A stretch of DNA of 64,000 bases from Catenovulum agarivorans DS-2 (GTDB lineage: Bacteria; Pseudomonadota; Gammaproteobacteria; Enterobacterales; Alteromonadaceae). Numbering within the stretch: the first letter of the stretch is position 1; each line of letters begins with the position of its first letter. The position numbers and the translations under genes are program-made. This document shows, piece after piece, positions 8,180-15,199 of this stretch. A model generated the notes under the pieces. It did no database searches, had not been told where the DNA came from, and was given only the letters and a program-made list of their open reading frames with translations. The stretch is taken from contig NZ_ARZY01000007.1 in the NCBI RefSeq assembly GCF_000568405.1, forward strand, positions 1-64,000. Direction: 5' to 3'.

Positions 8180-9727
8180 ATGGCGATAGTTAAAAGTATT
8201 ACAATTGTGGGTGGTGGCTCTGCAGGTTGGTTGACTGCAGCTATTATCGCAGCCGCGCACAAACACCGTGTTGAAACTGGTTCTTTGAAAATAACCCTAT
8301 GCGAATCACCGAATATCCCAAACATAGGCGTCGGCGAGGGTACCTGGCCAACTATGCCTAATACTTTGCAGCAAATTGGTATTTCAGAATCTGAATTTAT
8401 TCAACGCTGTGATGTATCGTTTAAACAAGGCTCTAAATTTGTTGGTTGGGGTCAAGATGATGGCCAAGGCTTTTACTACAATCCTTTCGATTTACCCCAT
8501 GGTTTTGCTGAAGGTTTATCTGTTGAGTATTGGCACCACAACAAACTAACTGATTCACTTGCTAATGTGTTTTCTGCTCAGCAATCAATATGTGAGTTAA
8601 ACAAAGCGCCAAAACTTATCACTCATCCAGAATATGCACACGCTTTAACCTATGGTTATCATTTAAACGCGGGTGCTTTTGTTGAACTATTGAAAGAGCA
8701 TTCTCTTAACAAATTGGGTGTTAAGCATATATTGGCAAATGTTGAACATGTAGAGCTGGCAACTAACGGCGAAATAAGCCAGCTTCAGCTTGACAATGGT
8801 GCAACACTATCGGCGGATTTATTTATTGATTGCACTGGCTTTAAACGCCTACTAATTGCCCAAGCATTGCAGGTTGATTTTAGCCCTTTAAAAAGCTGTT
8901 TATTTGCAGATACAGCGCTTGCGACACAAGTTGATTATGCAAGTACGAATGATCCTATCAAGTCTTATACCCAATCAACCGCGCAAACAGCTGGTTGGGT
9001 TTGGGATATAGGTTTACCCAGCCGTCGAGGTGTCGGTCATGTATTTTCAAGTGACTTTCAAACAGATGATGCAGCCGAACAAGCTTTAGTTAAATACATT
9101 CAGAATACTGGTGGTCAGCCAGCTAACTGTAATATACGAAAAATCAGCTTTACCGCTGGCCATATGAAGAAATTTTGGCATAACAACTGTGTCGCAGTCG
9201 GTTTATCTGCTGGCTTTTTAGAGCCTTTAGAGGCATCAGCATTGGTACTGATTGAACTGTCAGCTGCGAAAATAGCAGAAGTTTTGCCCGCTACAACGGA
9301 AGTGATGCATATCGCGGAAAATCGTTTTAATCAAACCTTTAAATATCATTGGCAGACGGCGGTCGATTTTTTAAAACTACATTATTTAATGAGCGCTCGA
9401 ACTGATGAATTTTGGCGAGAGAATAGAAATTCGGAAACTGTGTCTCCACATTTGCAAGCGTTACTGAACCTGTGGAAACATTCGGTACCAAAGATGCTCG
9501 ACTTTCCAGCCAAAAATGAATTGTTTCATGCGGCAAGTTATCAGTTTGTCTTGTATGGACATAACTACAAGAGTGAATTATTGTTTGAGCTACCCGAACA
9601 TGAAAAAGCTTATGTGCAGCAAATTATACAACATAATAAACAGCGAATAGCGCAATTAACCAGTGCACTACCAAGCAACCGAGAATTAATAAACAATATT
9701 AAAAAATATGGCCTTTCTAGGGCATAA
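8180..9727 (+). CDS. Tryptophan-halogenase-family flavoprotein
   Basis: A 515-aa FAD-dependent protein of the PrnA/RebH family, in which reduced flavin and oxygen make HOCl (or HOBr) that halogenates an indole through a lysine. It has the N-terminal FAD motif GGGSAGW (residues 11-17) and the second motif GVGEGTWP. A lysine in FKQGSKF (K82) sits where PrnA has its catalytic Lys79. An SAGFLEPLEAS segment (about 343-353) carries the glutamate equivalent to PrnA Glu346. The WxWxIP signature reads WVWDIG, so both tryptophans are kept but Pro is Gly. ATG 8180 is preferred over a TTG at 8162. Members of this family next to TonB-dependent receptors and SapC proteins are common in Alteromonadales and Caulobacterales and have mostly unproven substrates, so halogenation of tryptophan itself should not be assumed. 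Confidence 0.88.
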   Translation: MAIVKSITIVGGGSAGWLTAAIIAAAHKHRVETGSLKITLCESPNIPNIGVGEGTWPTMPNTLQQIGISESEFIQRCDVSFKQGSKFVGWGQDDGQGFYYNPFDLPHGFAEGLSVEYWHHNKLTDSLANVFSAQQSICELNKAPKLITHPEYAHALTYGYHLNAGAFVELLKEHSLNKLGVKHILANVEHVELATNGEISQLQLDNGATLSADLFIDCTGFKRLLIAQALQVDFSPLKSCLFADTALATQVDYASTNDPIKSYTQSTAQTAGWVWDIGLPSRRGVGHVFSSDFQTDDAAEQALVKYIQNTGGQPANCNIRKISFTAGHMKKFWHNNCVAVGLSAGFLEPLEASALVLIELSAAKIAEVLPATTEVMHIAENRFNQTFKYHWQTAVDFLKLHYLMSARTDEFWRENRNSETVSPHLQALLNLWKHSVPKMLDFPAKNELFHAASYQFVLYGHNYKSELLFELPEHEKAYVQQIIQHNKQRIAQLTSALPSNRELINNIKKYGLSRA

Positions 9728-9766
9728 TTAAGCAAAATAAAAGCAGGCATAAACTTAGGAAACACA

Positions 9767-10471
9767 ATGACAGATAAAAACGTACAGTTATTAGATAAAA
9801 CAGTTCACCGCACTTTAACCATAGATACCACTATGGTGGATTTTCCAGAAAACCACATGAATATGGCAATGGTTGTGGTAAATGAACTCAGTACAATAGT
9901 GCATGAATACCCTGTTTTTATCGCCAAAAATCCACAGACAGGCCAGTTTATGTTGGGCGCTTTGCTTGGTTTAAAATCTGGGCAGAACTTATTTATCCAA
10001 GATGGTAAATGGCAAGCAACTTATTTGCCGCTAGAAGTGTTGCGCCGTCCGTTTCAAGCTATGTTTGACCCAGAAAAACCACAAGAAGGTGGCCGCATTG
10101 CAATTGATCTTAATCACCCTCAGGTAGTCAAAGATGGTCAAAAAGTATTTGATGACAAAGGCGAAGCAACAGAGTACTTAAAACGCATTCAGCAAACCTT
10201 TGCTGCGTTAATGGCCGGTACTCAGCAAACAACTGAAATACTCACTCAAGCGGATAAAATGGGGTTAATTGAAGGCATTAATATCAATGTTGATTTGCCT
10301 GATGGCGAAAAAGCAGCATTAAATGGATTATTTGCTTTTAATCAAGAAGCCATTAGTAAATTGTCAGGGGATGATTTAGAACTAGCGCATAAGTCGGGTA
10401 TCCTGCAAGTGTGTCACTTAGTTTTGAGCTCAGGTCTTCATTTAGAAAAATTGGTTAAGTGGGCAAGTTAA
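9767..10471 (+). CDS. SapC family protein
   Basis: A 234-aa soluble protein without signal peptide. It contains the features of the SapC family (Pfam PF07277): HRTLTI near the N-terminus, NELSTIVHEYPVFIAKN, the GALLGL...NLFI core, then a YLPLEVLRRPFQ motif. It starts at ATG 9767 after AGGA with 7-nt spacing and lies 39 nt behind the halogenase-like gene, so the two are probably cotranscribed. SapC was first named from a Campylobacter S-layer locus. Its biochemical function is not established, but it is a recurrent neighbour of receptor-halogenase pairs. Nothing in the sequence suggests an enzyme active site. Confidence 0.85.
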   Translation: MTDKNVQLLDKTVHRTLTIDTTMVDFPENHMNMAMVVVNELSTIVHEYPVFIAKNPQTGQFMLGALLGLKSGQNLFIQDGKWQATYLPLEVLRRPFQAMFDPEKPQEGGRIAIDLNHPQVVKDGQKVFDDKGEATEYLKRIQQTFAALMAGTQQTTEILTQADKMGLIEGININVDLPDGEKAALNGLFAFNQEAISKLSGDDLELAHKSGILQVCHLVLSSGLHLEKLVKWAS

Positions 10472-10506
10472 ACAAGGTTTTTACTTTTTCTTAAATTGAT
10501 ATTGTG

Positions 10507-10521
10507 TATACTGTTGACAAT
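10507..10521 (+). promoter_or_regulatory. Candidate promoter/operator ahead of the mutarotase-like gene
   Basis: TATACT (10507-10512, a good -10) runs into ACTGTTGACAAT (10510-10521). That 12-mer matches 11 of 12 bases of the palindrome at 2112-2123 ahead of the receptor. The wider sequence is also an inverted repeat (ATTGT at 10501-10505 against ACAAT at 10517-10521). An operator over the transcription start is the natural reading. Confidence 0.45.
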
Positions 10522-10541
10522 GTTGTTTTCGGGTTTACAGT

Positions 10542-11738
10542 ATGCACAAAGTTCTTTTACCTCTAATTACCGTCACTGTTTTAGTCGCTTGTGTTATACC
10601 AAACAAGCATTCGAAAACACCTCTCTTTAGCCACTCAATCGCACTTTTACAAAAGTATTACAACCCAGTTATTTTAGGCTCAGGTAAGCAGCGCTTAATT
10701 GTAGTTCCAGAGTTGCAAGGTCGAGTGATGCAAAGTACTAACAACATAGATAAAGATCACGCTTTTGGTTGGATAAACCTAGAATATTTATCTAAACCAC
10801 ATACTAATGCAAATGCGGCTATCGGCGGGGCAGAGCGTTTATGGTTTGGCCCAGAAACAGGTCAATATTCGGTATTTTTTGAGCCTGGAAAGCGACGAAT
10901 CGCGGATAACATTCGTTTGCAGCCAGCCATGTCTACTCAAGCTTTTAATGTTGTTGAGCAAACTCATAAGAAGGTCATAATGCAAGCTGATATTCAGCTG
11001 GTGAACCACAGCAACTTTATATTTAATGCGAAGGTTTTACGCCAAATTGAGTTACTAGATGAACAGCAAATAGAGCATCAATTAAGTTTGCAGCTGCCGA
11101 GCAACATTGAATACGTGGCTTTTGCTGCTGAAACGCAATTGACCAATATTGGTGATACAGCATGGGCTCAATCAAACGGGTTATTATCTATTTGGCATTT
11201 AAGTGCATTTGAACCAAGCGATAGCACAGTGGTTGTTGTGCCCTTAAAACAAGCAATTGAAAGTGCTACAGAATACTTTTCGCCAATAAAACACAGCCAC
11301 ACAAGGCTAACTGACAATTATTTATTTTACAAAGCGGATGCTGAATATATGAATAAAACCGGTATTGCAGCAGATGCGACTCTACCAGTTATGCTCAGCT
11401 ACGACCCAACTCGAAACCTTGTTACCCTGATCACCTTTAATATTGATGCTTCGGCCGATGCAACTTATGTCAACTCCACTTGGGTTGGCAATAAGGGCGA
11501 TTACGAAGGTGAAATCATCAATATCTTTAACGACGGCCCTGATGATTTTGGCAATTATTTTGGCCCATTCTATGAGTTGGAAACTTCGTCAGCAGCTTGG
11601 CCGCTTAAACCTAACCAAAGCCAACAGCATTGGCAGCGCACTTATCACTTTCAAGGAGCGACTGCCGAGTTGGACAAAATTACTTTGCGTTTGGTTGGGC
11701 TAACGACAGCGCAAATAAAATCAGCTTTTAAACATTAG
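10542..11738 (+). CDS. Lipoprotein with galactose-mutarotase-like fold (DUF4380/DUF6786 type)
   Basis: A 398-aa probable lipoprotein; the signal peptide ends in the lipobox-like VLVAC at about residue 17. Motifs GGAERLWFGPETGQYSVFF (about 94-112), FGWINLEYL and, near the end, FGPFYELETSSAAWPLKP resemble the DUF4380/DUF6786 proteins, which have an aldose-1-epimerase-like beta-sandwich and are often found in glycan-utilisation loci. Catalytic function in this family is not established. It lies 70 nt after the SapC-family gene and has its own candidate promoter. It overlaps the convergent lysE-family gene by 11 bp. The family call rests on remembered motifs, so it is moderate; the lipoprotein call is firmer. 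Confidence 0.65.
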   Translation: MHKVLLPLITVTVLVACVIPNKHSKTPLFSHSIALLQKYYNPVILGSGKQRLIVVPELQGRVMQSTNNIDKDHAFGWINLEYLSKPHTNANAAIGGAERLWFGPETGQYSVFFEPGKRRIADNIRLQPAMSTQAFNVVEQTHKKVIMQADIQLVNHSNFIFNAKVLRQIELLDEQQIEHQLSLQLPSNIEYVAFAAETQLTNIGDTAWAQSNGLLSIWHLSAFEPSDSTVVVVPLKQAIESATEYFSPIKHSHTRLTDNYLFYKADAEYMNKTGIAADATLPVMLSYDPTRNLVTLITFNIDASADATYVNSTWVGNKGDYEGEIINIFNDGPDDFGNYFGPFYELETSSAAWPLKPNQSQQHWQRTYHFQGATAELDKITLRLVGLTTAQIKSAFKH

Positions 11739-12354
11739 CCAATACCAGCAGTGACGCAGCAACGACAAACATGCAAGCAAAACAGCGATTCACCTTGATT
11801 TGTTGCTGTGGAGAGCTCAGCAGTTTGAGTGAGGTAGCTGCTAAACCTGTATAGCCGCCCATCACCACTAAATCGACAGAGACCATAGTCAAAAGCAAAA
11901 TTACATATTGAGTGGAAATTGGCAATTGCATGTCAATGAATTGTGGGATTATCGCCAGTAAAAAAACAATGGCTTTAGGGTTTGTCATATTAACCAAAAA
12001 GCCTTGTAACACCAACTTGTTGATCCCAACTTTTGCTTGGTTGTTAGTGTTGTCAAACTGAATGGACTGAGGTTGAACTCGCCACTGTATGTAAGCTAGA
12101 TAAATTAAATAAGCAGCACCAAACCATTTTATCGCTTCAAACAAAGTAGGGGAGTTGGCAACTATGCTCCCTATACCCGCCGCAACTATTAGCATTTGCA
12201 CTATTATGGCCAGCTGCATGCCGATTACATTCCAATAAGCCGTTTTAAAGCCGTATTTTAGCCCACTAGACATGCAAGCTACAGCACCTGCGCCAGGCGA
12301 TAAACTGATAAATATGCAACTAATCAAATAAGCTAGCCAGATATCTATATTCAT
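11728..12354 (-). CDS. LysE/RhtB-family amino-acid exporter
   Basis: A 208-aa integral membrane protein with about six hydrophobic helices. It carries the family hallmark SPGAGAVACMSSGLKYG near residues 19-35 and the second conserved element GFLVNMTNPKAIVFLL (about 114-129). RhtB-type proteins export amino acids such as homoserine, threonine or lysine by proton antiport, and the substrate cannot be predicted. It starts with ATG at 12354; its 3' end overlaps the convergent mutarotase-like gene by 11 bp. The region upstream carries a palindrome and inverted repeats that may regulate it. Confidence 0.92.
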   Translation of the reverse strand: MNIDIWLAYLISCIFISLSPGAGAVACMSSGLKYGFKTAYWNVIGMQLAIIVQMLIVAAGIGSIVANSPTLFEAIKWFGAAYLIYLAYIQWRVQPQSIQFDNTNNQAKVGINKLVLQGFLVNMTNPKAIVFLLAIIPQFIDMQLPISTQYVILLLTMVSVDLVVMGGYTGLAATSLKLLSSPQQQIKVNRCFACMFVVAASLLVLANV

Positions 12355-12408
12355 AAAATTTGAAAACCTTTAACGCCAGAAGATAAGCTTGTTGGTCCAC
12401 GACTAACA

Positions 12409-12490
12409 AATGTCGCTATAGCGACATTGTGTGGCGATTGTAGCAGAAAAGCGCCATTGTGTTGATGGTGTCGGCTACAACACAATGACG
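12409..12490. repeat. Cluster of palindromes upstream of the lysE-family gene
   Basis: A perfect 20-bp palindrome lies at 12409-12428 (centre CGCTATAGCG). Next to it, CGCCATTGTGTTG (12452-12464) and CAACACAATGACG (12478-12490) form an inverted repeat matching at 12 of 13 positions with a 13-nt loop. The element CATTGTGT occurs three times in the 82 bp. It could be the end of the upstream minus-strand transcript, an operator for the lysE-family gene, or a degenerate repeat element. Confidence 0.6.
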
Positions 12491-12504
12491 ATATAAGAGG
12501 GGAG

Positions 12505-13176
12505 CTATTGTTTTTTACAACCCGTATTGCCTTGTGGCAATCCAACTAAATAAGTCGCAGCAATATCAAATTCCATTTTGCCCTGTGTTGAAATCATAAA
12601 TATGTCGGTTAGGTTTTTAAAATCAAATTGACCATCTTGATTAAAACAGTTCAGTGGAATGGTTAAATTACTCCACTCATCTTTGGGTAAATTTTTGATT
12701 AATGCATTTAATGGTAATTCACTTTTACACTCATTTTTCCAATTACAACGCATACCGATTTTAGCAATAGAGTTTGGATATCTATGCACGCGAACTTCAA
12801 GGTTTAATGCGGCTTGATCTTCAACTGAAGAAATATCTACTTTGTGCCCATTTAATGTCAAAATTGAGAACCAAGCTGAATCGGCGTATTTACCACGCCA
12901 CTTTACGTTTATCGCATCACCTTGTTTATTTCGCTTGGTTGGGGTAACACTTAGGTTACCTTTTTTAGTTTTACCTTGTTGGTTTTCAACTTTTTCACTC
13001 CAACTAAACGCGTTACCTAACCCGAGTTTCCATGGGGACACTGGATTCCCTTCCACAATGTAATCTGTTAATGGATTATTTGCGTAACTGATACTTGCGA
13101 CAGCGAGTGATGATGTTATAAGTAAAAAGTTAACAATGTTTTTGGATTGTCGCATGATTGCGGAAAGGTATAGCAT
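12505..13176 (-). CDS. Secreted stand-alone ExoP-type galactose-binding-like domain protein
   Basis: About 223 aa with a signal peptide ending ASISYA (residue 32). The mature part resembles the C-terminal ExoP galactose-binding-like domain found after the catalytic domains of family 3 glycoside hydrolases. It has SSVEDQAALNLEVRVHRYP, a paired-cysteine segment MRCNWKNECKSELPL, LPKDEWSNLTIPLNCF and the closing ISTQGKMEFDIAATYLV. No catalytic domain is attached. ATG 13176 is chosen because GGAG sits 6 nt upstream; a longer form from 13194 is possible. It is probably a periplasmic sugar-binding module of unknown role. The nearby receptor locus may use it, but the lysE-family gene lies between. 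Confidence 0.65.
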   Translation of the reverse strand: MLYLSAIMRQSKNIVNFLLITSSLAVASISYANNPLTDYIVEGNPVSPWKLGLGNAFSWSEKVENQQGKTKKGNLSVTPTKRNKQGDAINVKWRGKYADSAWFSILTLNGHKVDISSVEDQAALNLEVRVHRYPNSIAKIGMRCNWKNECKSELPLNALIKNLPKDEWSNLTIPLNCFNQDGQFDFKNLTDIFMISTQGKMEFDIAATYLVGLPQGNTGCKKQ

Positions 13177-13353
13177 GTTAAACTCCATAAGCATGAGTTG
13201 GTTGTCGATTGTAGAATGTATGAAGCTACATTTACTTTTAGAATTATGTAAGTTTTCGCTGATAATGCAAGCCTTACTGACTTGATGTCATTTTATTTCT
13301 GGACTTTTATAGCAAAAACTTTAAATTTATTTAAAAATTAGCAAAAAATACCA

Positions 13354-13380
13354 TTGCATTTTGCCGTGAGGTCTTATAGA
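13354..13380 (+). promoter_or_regulatory. Possible sigma-70 promoter of hupB
   Basis: TTGCAT (13354-13359) and TATAGA (13375-13380) are 15 bp apart, followed by a GC-rich discriminator (GGGCGC). The spacing is short, so support is modest. Confidence 0.35.
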
Positions 13381-13426
13381 TTGGGCGCTCTCGAAAAAAT
13401 CAGATGTTAATAACTGAGGAATAATA

Positions 13427-13702
13427 ATGAATAAATCGGAACTCGTTAAAAAAATCGCCGATGGTGCTGAATTATCTCAAGCTCAAGCAGGTAAAGCGTT
13501 AAACGTATTAATGGATACAGTAACCGAAGAATTAGCTGCGGGTAACCGTGTTGAGTTAATCGGCTTTGGTACTTTTAGTGTTAAACACCGCGCGGCACGT
13601 ACAGGTCGCAACCCTTCAACTGGTCAACCAATTGAAATCGCCGCTGCAAATGTACCTTCTTTTAAAGCGGGTAAAAACTTAAAAGACGTTTGTAACGCCT
13701 AA
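13427..13702 (+). CDS. hupB: DNA-binding protein HU-beta
   Basis: A 91-aa nucleoid protein that bends DNA as a dimer. The sequence is canonical: [11 protein letters not shown] at the N-terminus, the core [20 protein letters not shown], then the DNA-intercalating arm [13 protein letters not shown] with its conserved proline, and [12 protein letters not shown]. It starts at ATG 13427 behind GAGGA. In E. coli hupB follows lon; here it stands alone after an uptake-related region and before murL. Confidence 0.97.
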   Translation: MNKSELVKKIADGAELSQAQAGKALNVLMDTVTEELAAGNRVELIGFGTFSVKHRAARTGRNPSTGQPIEIAAANVPSFKAGKNLKDVCNA

Positions 13703-13839
13703 TTAAGTGATTGGGTCGTTTACTGGAATACGGTGTCGGCCCACTGATTGACTCCTTGCCTGCCTTTATCTATTTCCGTTGTTTTAAAAAATCTTATTTC
13801 CGCTAGAATAGTCACATTTAAGTTTGTGGAATCTGTCTT

Positions 13840-15186
13840 TTGTTATTTCAGCAGTTTTCTTTTGAAAATTATCAATACTTAGCCGAACAACAGCAAATTA
13901 TTCTAAATTATCGTGCGGATGATTATCAGTTTGCTGAGACTTTAACGTTTGATTTCGCCCAGCAATCTTTTCCTGTATTGGATGATAATATCGATAAGCT
14001 GCTAAATTACCTGTTAATTGCGGCTGGTGTTAGTTATTTTAAGCTGAGCCCGTATGCACAAGTTCAGCACGACACAATACCACTTTCAACATTAGCCCAG
14101 CAATTTTTTACTCAATTATATCGTTTGGGTTTAGCTGAATTTGCTTATCGAAATAAGTTAGACTTAAGCCACAAGTGCTGTTTTGGCACAGCTGACAAAA
14201 ACGTTTCAAAACCACGGGCAGAAAAAAAGCGCTCTCGAGCCGTAACACAACAGCATAAAGCACTGGTACTGGTTGGTGGTGGCAAAGATTCGTTGGTTTC
14301 TATTGAGGCACTTAAAAAACAGGATGTAGAGGTAATTTTATTCGCAGTCAATCCTGCTCAGCCAATTATTGATTGCGCTAAAGCTGCAGGATTGCCTTTG
14401 ATACAAGTTAAACGCCAGTTAGACGAGCAACTGTTTTACCTCAATGAGCAGGGAGGATTAAATGGTCATGTGCCCATTACCGCGATTATTAGTTTTATAG
14501 CCAGCTTTGTTGCTATCGCATTAGGTTGCGATTATGTTGTGACTAGTAACGAAGCATCCGCTAATGAGGCGACTGTCGTTCACAACGGTATAGAGGTTAA
14601 TCACCAGTACAGTAAGTCATTAGCGTTTGAGCGGGATTTCAGCCAATTGCTTGCAAGCGAATTAAGTGTGCCATTTCGGTATTTTTCATTACTGCGTCAA
14701 CAAACAGAAATGCGCATTGTCCAACAGTTTTGCCAAACGGACAAATATGACACTGTATTTACCTCATGCAACAAAGCATTTAAATTACGTGAGAAAAAAT
14801 CCGATCAGCGTTGGTGTTTGGCATGCCCTAAATGCCAGTTTGTGCATTTAATGTTTGCTGTAACTGATATTTCTGAGCAACGTATGATGGCGATTTTTTC
14901 TGGCAACCCACTGTTAAACATAGATTTTATTCCCGATTATCAGTCGCTTGTTGGTTTAACTGCTGAAAAGCCATGGGAATGTGTTGGTGAAAAACTTGAA
15001 TCTGCCGTGGCTATTTATTTATTGTCTAAACGAACCAACACGAAAAATTGGCCTGTAGTTAAAAACCTTGCACCTCAGGTAATACAAAACTATGGGGAAC
15101 AACACTTACAGCAGAGTGCAATTGAGTTGATGGCACTACGTGACTCACATTTTATTCCTGAACAATGGGCACATATATTTGCATAG
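13840..15186 (+). CDS. murL: UDP-MurNAc-L-Ala-L-Glu epimerase MurL
   Basis: A 448-aa cytoplasmic enzyme that epimerises the terminal L-Glu of UDP-MurNAc-L-Ala-L-Glu to D-Glu in an ATP-dependent reaction; the family was described in Xanthomonas. The sequence shows a PP-loop-like ATP site LVLVGGGKDSLVSIE (GGGKDS at 146-151), a SNEASANEATV segment, a QHQ-like motif replaced here by HQYSKSL, and a cysteine cluster WCLACPKCQF about 330-340. The start is TTG at 13840 with GTGGA about 10 nt upstream; no in-frame ATG lies nearby. It is followed 13 nt later by a MurD-type ligase, which is the diagnostic MurL-MurD2 arrangement. Confidence 0.85.
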   Translation: MLFQQFSFENYQYLAEQQQIILNYRADDYQFAETLTFDFAQQSFPVLDDNIDKLLNYLLIAAGVSYFKLSPYAQVQHDTIPLSTLAQQFFTQLYRLGLAEFAYRNKLDLSHKCCFGTADKNVSKPRAEKKRSRAVTQQHKALVLVGGGKDSLVSIEALKKQDVEVILFAVNPAQPIIDCAKAAGLPLIQVKRQLDEQLFYLNEQGGLNGHVPITAIISFIASFVAIALGCDYVVTSNEASANEATVVHNGIEVNHQYSKSLAFERDFSQLLASELSVPFRYFSLLRQQTEMRIVQQFCQTDKYDTVFTSCNKAFKLREKKSDQRWCLACPKCQFVHLMFAVTDISEQRMMAIFSGNPLLNIDFIPDYQSLVGLTAEKPWECVGEKLESAVAIYLLSKRTNTKNWPVVKNLAPQVIQNYGEQHLQQSAIELMALRDSHFIPEQWAHIFA

Positions 15187-15199
15187 CAAGGACAATTTA

